This document shows, one piece after another, positions 27,678-37,352 of a DNA stretch of 64,000 nt (position 1 is its first letter; every line of letters begins with the position of its first letter). Under the pieces are notes generated by a model. That model saw only the letters and a list, made by a program, of their open reading frames with translations. It was not told the origin of the DNA and made no database searches. Both the position numbers and the translations under genes were made by a program. Source of the DNA: Pseudomonadota bacterium (lineage in GTDB: Bacteria; Pseudomonadota; Alphaproteobacteria; Acetobacterales; Acetobacteraceae); NCBI GenBank assembly GCA_021798915.1, contig JAJZBM010000001.1:242891-306890 (forward strand), written 5' to 3'.

Positions 27678-29251
27678 CCGCCGAGACCGATCTCGTTCCC
27701 ATCCGCCGCGCTCTGATCTCGGTCTCCGACAAGACCGGGCTGATCGCGCTCGCTGAGGCCCTCGCCGCGCGCGACGTCGAAATCCTCTCGACCGGCGGCT
27801 CGGCGCGGGCCCTCGTCGCCGCCGGGATCACGGTGCGCGAGGTCTCGGCCCATAGCGGATTTCCCGAAATCCTCGATGGCCGCGTCAAAACTTTGGTGCC
27901 GCAAATCCATGGCGGCATTCTCGGCCGCCGCGATCTCCCCACCCATCAGGCCGAGATGGCGGCGCACGGCATTGCCCCGATCGACCTCGTGGTGGTCAAT
28001 CTCTATCCGTTCGAGGCTACCGTCGCGCGCGGCGCGGCGGCGGAAGACTGTGTCGAGAACATCGATATCGGCGGCCCGGCGCTGATCCGGGCGGCGGCCA
28101 AGAACCATGATTTCGTCGCCGTGCTCACCGACCCCGCGCAATACCCGGCGGCGATCGCCGCGATCGCGGCGGAGGGCGGATTGCGGCGCGCCGACCGCCT
28201 CCGCCTCGCCGGCGACGCGTATGCCGCGACCGCCGCCTATGACGCCGCGATCGCCGCCTGGTTCGCGCGCGAAGAAACCTTCCCCGCCCGCCTGACGCTG
28301 AGCGGCGTGCGCGCCGAAACCCTCCGCTATGGCGAAAACCCCCACCAGCAGGCGGCGTTCTACCGGAGCGGCGCGCGCCCCGGCATCGCGACGGCGCGAA
28401 AGGTGCAGGGCAAGGAACTCTCCTACAACAATCTCAACGACACCGATGCCGCCTTCGAATGCGTCGCCGAATTCGACGCCCCGGCGGTGGTGATCGTCAA
28501 ACACGCCAACCCGTGCGGCGTCGCCCTCGCCGAGCACCCGGCGCAAGCCTGGGAGAAGGCACAGGCCTGCGATCCGGTCTCGGCCTTCGGCGGCATCGTC
28601 GCCCTCAACCGGCCCCTCGATGGCGATACCGCCGAACGGATCGCCGCGATCTTCACCGAGGTGATCATCGCCCCGGACGCCGACGCCGAGGCGCGGGCGG
28701 TCCTGGCGCGGAAGAAAAATCTCCGTCTTCTGCTCACCGGCGGCCTGCCCGACCCGGCAGCGCCGGGGCGGATGTTCAAATCGCTCGCCGGCGGGTTTCT
28801 CGCCCAGACCCGCGATGCCGGCCGGGTCGCGGCGGCGGATCTCAAGATCGCGACCAAGCGCGCGCCCACGCCGCAGGAGATCGCCGATCTCCTCTTCGCC
28901 TTCCGGGTCTGCAAGCACGTCAAATCGAACGCCATCATCTACGCCAAGGCGGGGGCGACGGTCGGGATCGGCGCCGGGCAGATGAGCCGCGTCGATGCCG
29001 CCCGCATCGCCGCCTGGAAAGCCGCCGAAGCCGCCAAGGCGGCAGGCATGGCGGCGCCGCTGACGGTGGGCAGTGTCGCCGCGTCAGATGCGTTTTTCCC
29101 CTTCGCCGACGGGTTGGATGCGGTGATCGCGGCCGGGGCGACGGCGGTGATCCAGCCCGGCGGCTCGGTCCGTGACGCCGAGGTGATCGCCGCCGCCGAT
29201 GCCGCCGGCATCGCCATGGTGTTCACCGGGATGCGCCATTTCCGGCACTGA
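27674..29251 (+). CDS. purH: Bifunctional AICAR formyltransferase / IMP cyclohydrolase
   Basis: Catalyses the last two steps of purine synthesis. The 525 residues start with the cyclohydrolase domain ('[19 protein letters not shown]', '[14 protein letters not shown]') and continue with the transformylase ('[13 protein letters not shown]', '[11 protein letters not shown]', '[14 protein letters not shown]', '[14 protein letters not shown]'), ending '[10 protein letters not shown]'. It overlaps the upstream glycosyltransferase by four bases. A short GCAGCA/TGCTGC hairpin lies about 38 bases downstream, without a U-run. Confidence 0.97.
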   Translation: MTAETDLVPIRRALISVSDKTGLIALAEALAARDVEILSTGGSARALVAAGITVREVSAHSGFPEILDGRVKTLVPQIHGGILGRRDLPTHQAEMAAHGIAPIDLVVVNLYPFEATVARGAAAEDCVENIDIGGPALIRAAAKNHDFVAVLTDPAQYPAAIAAIAAEGGLRRADRLRLAGDAYAATAAYDAAIAAWFAREETFPARLTLSGVRAETLRYGENPHQQAAFYRSGARPGIATARKVQGKELSYNNLNDTDAAFECVAEFDAPAVVIVKHANPCGVALAEHPAQAWEKAQACDPVSAFGGIVALNRPLDGDTAERIAAIFTEVIIAPDADAEARAVLARKKNLRLLLTGGLPDPAAPGRMFKSLAGGFLAQTRDAGRVAAADLKIATKRAPTPQEIADLLFAFRVCKHVKSNAIIYAKAGATVGIGAGQMSRVDAARIAAWKAAEAAKAAGMAAPLTVGSVAASDAFFPFADGLDAVIAAGATAVIQPGGSVRDAEVIAAADAAGIAMVFTGMRHFRH

Positions 29252-29388
29252 ACGCGCGAGCGGGATGCGGGCAATAGGCTGGAATAAAGCAGCATGATCC
29301 TGCTGCGCGGTGACTGTTGAGGCATTGCCGCCCTTGGCAAGAAAAACCCTCGGGTTCTCGTCGAGTCAGCGTTTTCTTCCAGAAAGCC

Positions 29389-31134
29389 TCATCCTGCCCT
29401 GGGCGCCGCCGCCAAAACCGCCTCGACATCGCCCCCGGCCGCGACCCCGAGGATGTGATGGGCATGCCACAGAGCGTAAAATAGCAGGCTCCACGTCGCC
29501 TGACCGTCGCCTTTCGCGAACACCGCCGCCACCGCCTCGCGGCTGGCGAAGGCGGCGATGCCGGGGCTGGCGGCGACGAGGGGGGCGAGCCTGGCCCCGC
29601 GCGCGGCGATCCAGCGCGAAACCGGCGGTTTGAAACCGCGCTTGCGGGCAAAGGGCCGTGCCGCGGGCAGGCGTTCGGCGAGCCAGCGCCGGAGCATGAG
29701 CTTGCCGAGCCGCCAGCTCACCTTGTCACGATCGGGCAAGGCGAAGGCGAAGGCAGCGATTTCGGGATCGACGAACGGCGTCCTGCCCTCGACCCCATGC
29801 GCCATCAGGCAGCGATCGAGCTTGATCAGCAAATCATTGGGCAGCCACTCGGCGCAATCGAGCGCCTGCAGCGCCTGCAACGGATTGCGCCCCTCGGCTT
29901 CACGCCGCTCGGCGGCGGCGAACCCCTCGCGCCAACCGGAGAGAGCGAAGCCGGGGGTGCCGTCGAAGACGCCGCGCTGGCGCGAAGGGCGCTGGAAAAA
30001 CCGCCACGGCGCGACGGCGCGGCGATAGCGGCCATAGCCCGCGAACATCTCGTCGCCGCCCTCGCCGCACAGCGTCACCTTGAGCTGGCCGGCGGCGGCG
30101 CGGCCGAGGAACCAGGTGGGAAGGGCGGCGGCATCGGTCGTCGGGTCGTCGAGGCAGGCGGCGATGCGCGGCGCCGCCGCCCAGAAATCGGCCTCGGTCA
30201 TCAGGATGCGCTCGCAGCGCGCGCCGACCGCACGGGCAACCGCCAGCGCCGTTTCGCTCTCATCGTCGGCCTCTGCCCCGTCATAGCCGATGGTGATCGC
30301 CTGCACCCGCTCGCCGCTGATCCGGTGCATGAGCCAGAGCAGGGCGGAGCTGTCGATCCCGCCGGAGAGAAAGAGGCCATAAGGCACGTCCGAGCGGAGA
30401 TGCAGGGCGACACTCTCGGTGAGCACGCGATCGAGATCGGCGAGCGCGGCAGGAAGCGTCACCGGCCGCGGCGGCAGCCGCGCCAAGTGCCGGCGTTCGA
30501 CGATCCGGCCATTGTCCACAACCAAGGTCTCCCCCGGCAGGACGCGACGGATCTCGGGAAAAATGGTCGCGGCGCCAGTCGTGAATTTGAGCTGCAGCAA
30601 TTCCGCCCGCCGCGCCGGATCGATCTCGGCGCGGGCGAGGCCGGCGCGGAGCAGCGCCTGGGGTTCGGAGGCGAAGGCGAAACCGGCGGCATTCTCGACG
30701 TAATAGAGCGGCTTGATGCCGAACGGATCACGCGCGAGGATGAGCCGCCCACTGCCCGGATCATGCAGCGCCAGCGCATACATGCCGCGCAGCCGGGCGG
30801 CGAAATCGAGGCCGTGCGCGGCGTAGAGAAACAGGATCGGCTCGCAATCGGAGTGCGTCTGAAACCGCGCCGCCGGCAGGGCGGCGCGCAAGGCGGGGTC
30901 GTTGTAGATCTCGCCATTGACCACCAAGGCGAGGCCGCCGGGGCCGAACAGCGGCTGATCGCCGGTCACCAGGTCGATGATCGCGAGGCGGCGATGCACC
31001 AGCGCGACCGCGCCGGCAACGTGGCGGCCACCGCCATCCGGCCCGCGATGGCCGAGCGCAGCCGCCAGCCCGTCCAATACCGCAGGGTCGGGCCCGCGCC
31101 CATCGCGCATCATCACGCCCGCGATCCCGCACAT
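29389..31134 (-). CDS. Asparagine synthase (glutamine-hydrolysing)-like amidotransferase
   Basis: A 581-residue protein with an N-terminal class II glutaminase and a C-terminal AMP-forming synthetase domain. It starts at the ATG at 31134 with 'MCGIAGVM', so the catalytic Cys2 is exposed; the pocket 'GHRGPDGGG' follows, and the synthetase has 'FLSGGIDSSALLWLM'. The longer open frame beyond 31134 is not part of the gene. Its position between glycosyltransferase and O-antigen ligase genes suggests amidation of a surface sugar rather than asparagine supply; that is an inference. Confidence 0.88.
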   Translation of the reverse strand: MCGIAGVMMRDGRGPDPAVLDGLAAALGHRGPDGGGRHVAGAVALVHRRLAIIDLVTGDQPLFGPGGLALVVNGEIYNDPALRAALPAARFQTHSDCEPILFLYAAHGLDFAARLRGMYALALHDPGSGRLILARDPFGIKPLYYVENAAGFAFASEPQALLRAGLARAEIDPARRAELLQLKFTTGAATIFPEIRRVLPGETLVVDNGRIVERRHLARLPPRPVTLPAALADLDRVLTESVALHLRSDVPYGLFLSGGIDSSALLWLMHRISGERVQAITIGYDGAEADDESETALAVARAVGARCERILMTEADFWAAAPRIAACLDDPTTDAAALPTWFLGRAAAGQLKVTLCGEGGDEMFAGYGRYRRAVAPWRFFQRPSRQRGVFDGTPGFALSGWREGFAAAERREAEGRNPLQALQALDCAEWLPNDLLIKLDRCLMAHGVEGRTPFVDPEIAAFAFALPDRDKVSWRLGKLMLRRWLAERLPAARPFARKRGFKPPVSRWIAARGARLAPLVAASPGIAAFASREAVAAVFAKGDGQATWSLLFYALWHAHHILGVAAGGDVEAVLAAAPRAG

Positions 31135-31216
31135 GCCCGTCTCCGCTGCCGCCTCGCGGCGGGATATACCCGGCTTGCGCGACGATCGCCAGAACGTGCT
31201 AGGAGACGCCCCGATC

Positions 31217-31294
31217 ATGCGGAATTTATTCGTGACCTCGAACCGGGCGGGCGGCGCGGTGCTCGCGACCGGGCGGGGCGAGGCCGCGGCGTGA
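31217..31294 (+). CDS. Possible 25-codon leader ORF before the glycosyltransferase
   Basis: ATG at 31217 opens a 25-codon frame ('MRNLFVTSNRAGG...') ending in TGA at 31292-31294, which overlaps the GTG start of the next gene as GTGA. It could couple translation into that gene or be a remnant. I see no conserved motif, so existence as a protein is uncertain. Confidence 0.3.
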   Translation: MRNLFVTSNRAGGAVLATGRGEAAA

Positions 31295-32316
31295 GCGCCA
31301 CGAATTTGCGCGTCGCTCATGTCATCGCCGGCGCCGCGATGGGCGGGGCGGAGCTGTTTTTCGAGCGGCTTTGCCTCGCCGAGCTTGCCGCCGGCGATGA
31401 CGTGCTCGCGGTCATCAAGCGCGATGCGGCGCGCGCCGCGCGCCTGGCCGCTGGCGGGCTCGCGCCAGTCGAACTCGGCTTCGGCCACATCGTCGATTTT
31501 TGGACGAAACCGCGTCTCGCCCGCCATCTCCGCCGCTTCGCCCCGCGCGTCGTGGTGAGCTGGATGAGCCGCGCGAGCCTCCACACCCCGCGTGGCGATT
31601 ACGTTCTGCTCGGGCGGCTCGGGGGCTTCTACAACCTCGCCCATTTTCGCCATTGCGATCATCTGATCGGCAATACCCGGGGCCTCGTCGCCTGGATGCG
31701 GGCGCGCGGCTGGCCCGCTTCGCGGACGCATTACCTGCCGAATTTCGTCACCGACCAGTCCGGCGGTGTGCCGGCGGCATTCGCGGGGTCCGGGAAGCTG
31801 CTGCTCGGGCTCGGCCGGCTGCATACCGAAAAAGGCTTCGATATCCTGCTTCGCGCCCTGCCGGCGCTGCCCGGCGTGCGGCTGGTGCTGGCCGGTGACG
31901 GGCCGGAGCGGGCGGCGCTGATGCGGCTCGCCGGTGCGCTCGGCATCAGCGAGCGGGTGGTGTTCGCCGGCTGGCGGCAGGATATCGCGGCGCTGCTCGC
32001 CGCATCCGACATATTGGTTTGTCCGTCGCGCTGCGAGCCGCTCGGCAATGTCATCCTCGAAGCCTGGTCGGCATCCCGCCCGGTGGTGGCGAGTGCGGTC
32101 GAGGGGCCGAGCGAATTGATCCAAGACGGTGTTGACGGCGCGTTGTTCCCCTCTGAAAACCCGGACGCCCTGGCGCGGATACTGGCGGCGCTGCTGGCAG
32201 CACCCGAGCGCGCGCAGGCGATGGCGGCGGCCGGACGACAACGTTTTCTGGCCGGGTTCGCCGAGGCCGCGGTGCTCCGCCAATGGCGCGATTTTCTGGC
32301 GACGATCGAACGGTGA
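31291..32316 (+). CDS. Glycosyltransferase, GT4 type
   Basis: A 341-residue GT-B glycosyltransferase. It begins 'VSATNLRVAHVIAGAAMGGAE', with the glycine-rich acceptor-side loop expected for GT4; the donor side has 'LLLGLGRLHTEKGFDILLRAL' and the EX7E motif in 'SRCEPLGNVILEAW'. The GTG at 31291 is the best start, because the frame upstream is antisense to the asnB-like gene. It is divergent from that gene and runs into the ligase gene with almost no gap, suggesting a polysaccharide or lipopolysaccharide unit. Confidence 0.88.
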   Translation: MSATNLRVAHVIAGAAMGGAELFFERLCLAELAAGDDVLAVIKRDAARAARLAAGGLAPVELGFGHIVDFWTKPRLARHLRRFAPRVVVSWMSRASLHTPRGDYVLLGRLGGFYNLAHFRHCDHLIGNTRGLVAWMRARGWPASRTHYLPNFVTDQSGGVPAAFAGSGKLLLGLGRLHTEKGFDILLRALPALPGVRLVLAGDGPERAALMRLAGALGISERVVFAGWRQDIAALLAASDILVCPSRCEPLGNVILEAWSASRPVVASAVEGPSELIQDGVDGALFPSENPDALARILAALLAAPERAQAMAAAGRQRFLAGFAEAAVLRQWRDFLATIER

Positions 32317-32318
32317 CG

Positions 32319-33650
32319 ATGCAGAGAATTTCCCCCGTGCGCCTGACCCCGGCGCTCATCACGGCGTTTCGCGTCCCCGCCCGGCTTGCCCGGCTGGAAC
32401 GCGCCGCGACGATCGCAACCCTCCTGGTGCCGCCCTTCATGGTCCATGGCAGGGTGATCGGCGAGGCGCTGATGATCCTGATCGCGCTCGCCTTGCTTCT
32501 GCGCAGCGCCGCACTGAGGGATTTTGCCTGGGTGCGGCGGCCATGGATGGTGATCGGGCTCGCCTGGTGGGGCTGGCTCGTGCTGTGCTCGCTGCCGCGC
32601 CCAGGGTGGCATGGCGGGTGGCATGGCGGGATTGGGGCCAGCGTGCAGGCAGTGCTGGTCGTGCGGTTTCTGCTCTTCGTCGCCGCCCTCGAAACCTTTA
32701 CCCTTGGCAAAGCCTGGGCGCGGCGGGCGCTCTCGGCGATCCTCAGCCTCGCTGCCCTCTATATCGCCGTGCAATCGGCCTGGCAGTTCGCGACCGGTAA
32801 GAATTTGTTCGGCGAGCCACGCGGCGGCGATGGCGAATTGACCGGCCCCTATGACAAGCCGCGCGCTGGCGGGCAATTTTCCCTCCTGCTCTACCCCGTC
32901 CTGCTGCCGCCGATCGCAGCCCTGCTGGCGCGGCCGCAACGCCTCATACGGCTCGCCGGGCTCGTCCTCGGCATCGCCGGTATCGCGGTGATGGTGCTGA
33001 TCGGCCAACGCATGCCGCTTCTTCTCACGCTGTTCGGGCTCGTGGTCTCGGGGGTGCTCCTGAAGCGGCTCAGGCTTTGGGTGGTGATCGCCCTGGCCGC
33101 CGCGCTCGCCCTCATCGGCGCCTCGGGGGTCATCGCGCCGTCGACCCATTACCGGCTGGTCACCAAGTTTTCTGACCAGATGGAGCATTTTCCGGAAAGC
33201 CCCTATGGCGTGATCTATGCCCGGGCGCGCGCGATGATCGCCGAAAACCCGCTGACCGGCCTCGGCTTCGACGGCTTCCGCCATTACTGCGGCGAGGCGC
33301 GGTATTTCCATGGCTGGCGCTGGCCGGCCGATCCCACCGATGACGGCGGCGGGATCGGCGGCTGTCAGATGCACCCGCATAATCTCTACCTCGAAGCGGC
33401 GACCAATGCCGGCCTGCCCGGCCTCGCGCTGTTCTCAGCACTCGCGCTCGCCTGGCTCGCCGCTCTCGGGCGGGGGCTTTGGCGGGCGCCGGAGCCGTTG
33501 CGCGTCGGCCTGTTCGTGTCGGCGTTGATCTATCTCTGGCCGATCGCCTCGACCAGTTCCTTCACCGCGATGCCGCTTTCGGGATTTTTCTTCACCCTGC
33601 TCGGCTTCGGCCTGGCCGTGGCGCGGGCGAAAAAAAACCCGGGGGAATGA
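32319..33650 (+). CDS. O-antigen ligase family membrane protein (Wzy_C type)
   Basis: A 443-residue polytopic membrane protein with about ten hydrophobic segments. The periplasmic Wzy_C region is recognisable by 'NPLTGLGFDGFRHYCGEARY' and the His-containing 'MHPHNLYLEAATNAGLPG'. Relatives join O-antigen to lipid A core or polymerise surface glycans, so ligase and polymerase cannot be told apart. I take the ATG at 32319; a GTG at 32313 overlapping the previous stop is possible. Its last codons form one arm of the terminator of the convergent oxidoreductase gene. Confidence 0.85.
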   Translation: MQRISPVRLTPALITAFRVPARLARLERAATIATLLVPPFMVHGRVIGEALMILIALALLLRSAALRDFAWVRRPWMVIGLAWWGWLVLCSLPRPGWHGGWHGGIGASVQAVLVVRFLLFVAALETFTLGKAWARRALSAILSLAALYIAVQSAWQFATGKNLFGEPRGGDGELTGPYDKPRAGGQFSLLLYPVLLPPIAALLARPQRLIRLAGLVLGIAGIAVMVLIGQRMPLLLTLFGLVVSGVLLKRLRLWVVIALAAALALIGASGVIAPSTHYRLVTKFSDQMEHFPESPYGVIYARARAMIAENPLTGLGFDGFRHYCGEARYFHGWRWPADPTDDGGGIGGCQMHPHNLYLEAATNAGLPGLALFSALALAWLAALGRGLWRAPEPLRVGLFVSALIYLWPIASTSSFTAMPLSGFFFTLLGFGLAVARAKKNPGE

Positions 33651-33660
33651 CCCCCGGGTT
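33630..33660 (-). terminator. Intrinsic terminator of the molybdenum hydroxylase operon
   Basis: On the minus strand AACCCGGGGG, a five-base loop and CCCCCGGGTT are followed by TTTTTT. The structure lies inside the last codons and stop of the convergent ligase gene, so one DNA segment serves both as coding sequence and as terminator. Confidence 0.85.
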
Positions 33661-33690
33661 GCGTCAGGTTCAGATAGCCGAAGCAGCGAT

Positions 33691-36006
33691 TCAGAGCGAA
33701 ATCTGATCGCCGATCGGCAGGCTCCGGATCCGCTTTTGGGTCGCGGCGAAGATCGCGTTGCAGAACGCCGGTGCGAACGGCGCCGTCGCCGGCTCACCGA
33801 CCCCGCTCGAAGGCACGTCCCAGCCATTCTGGACGATGTGGACGTTGGTCACGCGTGGCGCCTCGTCGATGCGAACCACCGGATAGTCGTTGAAGTTCGA
33901 TTGCTGCGGCACGCCGTTCTTGAAGGTGACGGCCGAGTGTTTGGCGACCGTGAGCCCCATGATCGCCGCCCCTTCGATCTGCGAGACGATACGCTCGGGG
34001 TTGACGAAGAAGCCGCAATCGATCGCGGTCTCGACGCGGGGAACACTGATGCGGCCCTTGTCATCGACCGCGACCTCGACGACGGTCGCGACATAGCTCA
34101 GGAAGCAGCGCTGCACCGCGATGCCCATACCATGGCCGGCGGGAAGGTTGCGGCCCCAGCCGGCTTTCTCGGCAACCAGTTCGACGACGCCGCGAAGCCG
34201 CCCGGTATCGATCGGGTAGGTCTCGAAGGGGTCGCCATAGTTCCAGAGATCGACGGTGGTCTTGCGCGGATCGACAATGCGCGGAGCGCCGATCAGTTCG
34301 AGCAGCATCTCCTTCGGATCGCGGCCGAGTTCATGGGCGAGTTCGGCGACGAAGCACTGGGTCGCGAAAGTGTTGGGCACGTTACGCACCGAACGGAACC
34401 AGCCGGTGCGGCTATGCGCTGCCGCTTCACCGACTTCGCAGCGGATATTGGCGATCTCGAACGGCAGATCGACCTGACCCATGCTGTATTCCAGCGGCTG
34501 CTGGTATTTCGGGTCGGGCATGAAGGTGGAAAACAGGCTCGGCGCGACGTTGCGATGGCGCCAGCCGATCACCTTGTTGCTCCCATCCAGCGCCGCCTCG
34601 ATCCGCTCGACCGCCGGGGCGTGATAGAAATCATGCTGGATGTCGTCCTCGCGCGTCCATTGCACCCGCACCGGGGCATTGAGCGTCTGTGACAGCAGCG
34701 CCGCCTCGAGCGCGAAATCGCATTTCGATTTCCGCCCGAACGCGCCGCCGAGCAGCGTCACGTTGACCTTCACCTTGTCATAGGGGAGGCCGAGGGTTTT
34801 GCAGAGATCGTCATGCGTGCCGCCCGGGCTCTGCACCGGCGCCCAGACTTCCGCCATGCCGTCATGCACCCAGGCGGTCGCAACCGGCGGCTCCATCGGC
34901 GCGTGGGCGAATTGCGGCACGTAGTATTCCGCCGTGATCACCCGAGCGGCGGATTTCATCGCGGCATCGATGTCGCCGTCGTTGCGCACCGTCTTGCCGG
35001 GTTTGCGCGAGGTCGCCAGCATTTCCTCGCGGAATTTATCCGAATCATAAATCGCGTGCGGGCTTTCGGTCCAGGTGACCTTGAGCGCATCACGTCCCTT
35101 GATCGCCATCCCGGTATTGCGCGCGATCACCGCGACGCCGCCGAGCGGCTGGAATTTCGCCGGCCAGTCCCACCCCTTGACCTCGATCACCTTCTCGACG
35201 CCGTGAATCTTCAGCGCTGCCGAGGCATCGAAGGATTTGACCTTGCTGCCGAGCACCGGCGGGCGAAGGATGACGGCGTATTTCATCCCCGGCAGACGGA
35301 CATCGGCGCCATAGGTCGCGGTGCCGGTGGTGATCCCGAAGAGATCGACGATCGGCACCGAACCCGTGCCGATATAGCGGAAGGAATTCGGGTCCTTGAG
35401 ACGGATCTGATCGGGCGCCGGGGTCGGCAGCGCCGCCGCATCCGCCGCCAGCTCGCCGAAGCCGAAACTGCGCCCGGAATGGCGATGCACGACCTCGTGG
35501 TTGATCGCCTCGACTTCGCTGACATCGACGCCGAGCCGTTTCGCCGCCGCCATCTCCAGCATCAACCGCGCCGCCGCGCCGCATTGGCGCATGGGCTGGA
35601 CGAAATGACGCAGGCTGCGCGAGCCATCGGTGTCCTGGTTACCGTATTTGACCTCGTCCCCCGGTGCCTGCACGACGCGGCAGCGGCTCCAATCGGCGCT
35701 CATCTCGTCGGCGACGACCATGGGGAGGCTGGTTTTCGAGCCGGTGCCCATTTCCGAACGATGCGCGACGATGGTGACGATGCCATCCTTGTCGATGGCA
35801 ACGAAGACATGCGGATCGGAGACGGTGCCGTGCGGCATCGCGTCCGCCCCGGTCTTCCATGCAGCCATGGCGCCGCGCGGCAGCGCGCTCGCGGCGACGA
35901 TGAGGCTGCCCGAGGCGACGACGCCCTTGAGCCAGGCGCGGCGGCTGACATTCTCGACCACCGATGCGGACACCGATGCGGGGCCATTCTTTCCGATATG
36001 GGTCAT
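33691..36006 (-). CDS. Molybdenum hydroxylase large subunit (IorB / membrane aldehyde dehydrogenase type), Tat-exported
   Basis: Molybdopterin-binding subunit of an enzyme related to isoquinoline 1-oxidoreductase and to the aldehyde dehydrogenase of acetic acid bacteria. The 771 residues begin with a twin-arginine signal ('VSRRAWLKGVVASGS'), so the protein is exported folded. Cofactor regions include 'LLGGAFGRKSKCDFALEAAL' and the active-site Glu segment 'SSGVGEPATAPFAPAFCNAI' near the C-terminus. The ATG at 36006 follows the small-subunit stop by one base. Substrate (aldehyde or N-heterocycle) is not settled by sequence; the neighbouring PQQ dehydrogenase favours aldehydes. Confidence 0.88.
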   Translation of the reverse strand: MTHIGKNGPASVSASVVENVSRRAWLKGVVASGSLIVAASALPRGAMAAWKTGADAMPHGTVSDPHVFVAIDKDGIVTIVAHRSEMGTGSKTSLPMVVADEMSADWSRCRVVQAPGDEVKYGNQDTDGSRSLRHFVQPMRQCGAAARLMLEMAAAKRLGVDVSEVEAINHEVVHRHSGRSFGFGELAADAAALPTPAPDQIRLKDPNSFRYIGTGSVPIVDLFGITTGTATYGADVRLPGMKYAVILRPPVLGSKVKSFDASAALKIHGVEKVIEVKGWDWPAKFQPLGGVAVIARNTGMAIKGRDALKVTWTESPHAIYDSDKFREEMLATSRKPGKTVRNDGDIDAAMKSAARVITAEYYVPQFAHAPMEPPVATAWVHDGMAEVWAPVQSPGGTHDDLCKTLGLPYDKVKVNVTLLGGAFGRKSKCDFALEAALLSQTLNAPVRVQWTREDDIQHDFYHAPAVERIEAALDGSNKVIGWRHRNVAPSLFSTFMPDPKYQQPLEYSMGQVDLPFEIANIRCEVGEAAAHSRTGWFRSVRNVPNTFATQCFVAELAHELGRDPKEMLLELIGAPRIVDPRKTTVDLWNYGDPFETYPIDTGRLRGVVELVAEKAGWGRNLPAGHGMGIAVQRCFLSYVATVVEVAVDDKGRISVPRVETAIDCGFFVNPERIVSQIEGAAIMGLTVAKHSAVTFKNGVPQQSNFNDYPVVRIDEAPRVTNVHIVQNGWDVPSSGVGEPATAPFAPAFCNAIFAATQKRIRSLPIGDQISL

Positions 36007-36007
36007 G

Positions 36008-36460
36008 TCACACTCCCGTCGCGGCGGTGCGAACCGCGGCTTCGATGCGCTGATAACAGCCGCAGCGGCAGATATTGCCGGCCATCGCGGTGTGGATCTG
36101 CTCATCGGTCGGGTTCGGGGTTTGCTTGAGCAGGGCTGCGGCCTGCATGATCTGCCCAGCTTGGCAGAAGCCGCATTGCGGCACGTTCACGGCACGCCAA
36201 GCGCGCTGCACCGGATGGTTCCCGTGCGGGTCGAGCCCTTCGATGGTGACCACCGTTTTGCCGGCGGCATCCGACATCTGCACCGCACAAGAGCGCACCG
36301 CCTCGCCGTTGACATGCACGGTGCAGGCGCCGCAGAGCGCCTCGCCGCAGCCGAATTTGGTGCCGGGCAAGCCGGCCTCGTCTCTCAGGAACCAGAGCAG
36401 GGGTAGGGACGGATCGCCGTCGTATTTGTGCTCCTGTCCGTTCACGCTCAGCGTGATCAT
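36008..36460 (-). CDS. Molybdenum hydroxylase small [2Fe-2S] subunit (IorA type)
   Basis: A 150-residue electron-transfer subunit with two [2Fe-2S] clusters. The N-terminal plant-type cluster is '[16 protein letters not shown]' with an upstream Cys context; the C-terminal one is '[17 protein letters not shown]' plus '[16 protein letters not shown]'. It has no signal peptide and would be co-exported with the Tat-targeted large subunit. It is the first gene of the pair; an AAGGA-type ribosome-binding site precedes the ATG. Confidence 0.93.
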   Translation of the reverse strand: MITLSVNGQEHKYDGDPSLPLLWFLRDEAGLPGTKFGCGEALCGACTVHVNGEAVRSCAVQMSDAAGKTVVTIEGLDPHGNHPVQRAWRAVNVPQCGFCQAGQIMQAAALLKQTPNPTDEQIHTAMAGNICRCGCYQRIEAAVRTAATGV

Positions 36461-36884
36461 GGGCCAATTTCCTTGACGCTATGAAAACAGTACCCGCCCG
36501 TTCAGGGCGACGATCCTCCCGGATCCTGTTTTCGGTTTCTGGGTCTTGCGCGCGGCACGAAGAGGCAACCAACTCCGCGCGAGAGAACTCGTTTGGCCCG
36601 AAGGAGATGTGACGGTAGCGCTTCAACCGACGTCACCGTGGCCACTCCCCCCCGCCATGCGATCCTTCTCGCGGAGCCCCTCTTCTCGGGAAGTATTCAA
36701 CGCCGATGGCGGCCTTCTGTCAATCGTCATCACAGCCCATGGCAATCGATGCGGCGAAAATTTCACAAATTCCTGCCGGCAGCAAAGGATCAATTGGTTA
36801 TATTTTTATATATATTACGAAGCACAGCCTCTATCTTTCCGCGACAAGACCGAAGTCACGCGCAATTACGCTTCCGGTCGCGCT
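36461..36884. other. Intergenic region of 424 bases, AT-rich tract
   Basis: I see no credible gene here. A striking AT-only tract of about 20 bases lies at 36798-36817, in a genome with very few such runs. It would be 340 bases upstream of the small subunit gene and about 70 bases past the end of the exported-protein gene. It could be part of a promoter or simply spacer. Confidence 0.5.
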
Positions 36885-37352
36885 CTATTCCGCGCCGGTT
36901 ACCGTCGCGATCAGCGGCAGCGAGACCATGGAGAGATCGTTACTACCCTGAAGATACCCCACCCGGAACACGCCATTGATCGGATGTTTGCCGGGCTTGA
37001 TCGGCGTCACGCCGATCGCGAAGACCAGGCTGTCGTCTTCGACATCGCCGCGGACCATCTTGGCGTCGAAGGCGACGCCGTCATCGGCGGCGGAAAACCG
37101 CGCGACGCGGTTTTCGTAGGCTTTGAGAATCCGATAACCCTCGCGCGGGCGCAAGGTCACGCGCAGCACCGCATGCGTGCCGACCTTGGCGACGACGTCT
37201 TCGACGGCGACGGCATAAGCCGGACTCTCGCTCAAAATGGACGAGGCCGTGGCCTGCGCCGGGGCAGCCGATGGCAGTCCGGCAATGAGAGCGGCGGCGC
37301 AGGATGCGGCTGCAAAAAAACGGACGGCACGGGCGCGAAAGATCTGCGGCAT
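36885..37352 (-). CDS. Exported protein of unknown function
   Basis: A 155-residue protein with a cleavable signal peptide ('AVRFFAAASCAAALIAGLPSAAPAQA'). The mature part is beta-rich, with alternating hydrophobic residues ('HAVLRVTLRPREGYRILKAY', 'HPINGVFRVGYLQGSND') suggestive of an immunoglobulin-like sandwich. No cofactor motif is visible. It follows the PQQ dehydrogenase gene by 113 bases on the same strand, so it is probably an accessory protein of that system. The ATG at 37352 is preceded by GAGG. Confidence 0.75.
   Translation of the reverse strand: MPQIFRARAVRFFAAASCAAALIAGLPSAAPAQATASSILSESPAYAVAVEDVVAKVGTHAVLRVTLRPREGYRILKAYENRVARFSAADDGVAFDAKMVRGDVEDDSLVFAIGVTPIKPGKHPINGVFRVGYLQGSNDLSMVSLPLIATVTGAE

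Noticed and set aside
29289..29306. GCAGCA/TGCTGC hairpin between purH and the asnB-like gene
   Set aside because: A short 6-bp stem with no U-run is not convincing as a terminator.
36706..36951. Small plus-strand frame in the gap upstream of the molybdenum hydroxylase genes
   Set aside because: It has no ribosome-binding site, extends into the opposite-strand exported protein gene and shows no recognisable motif.
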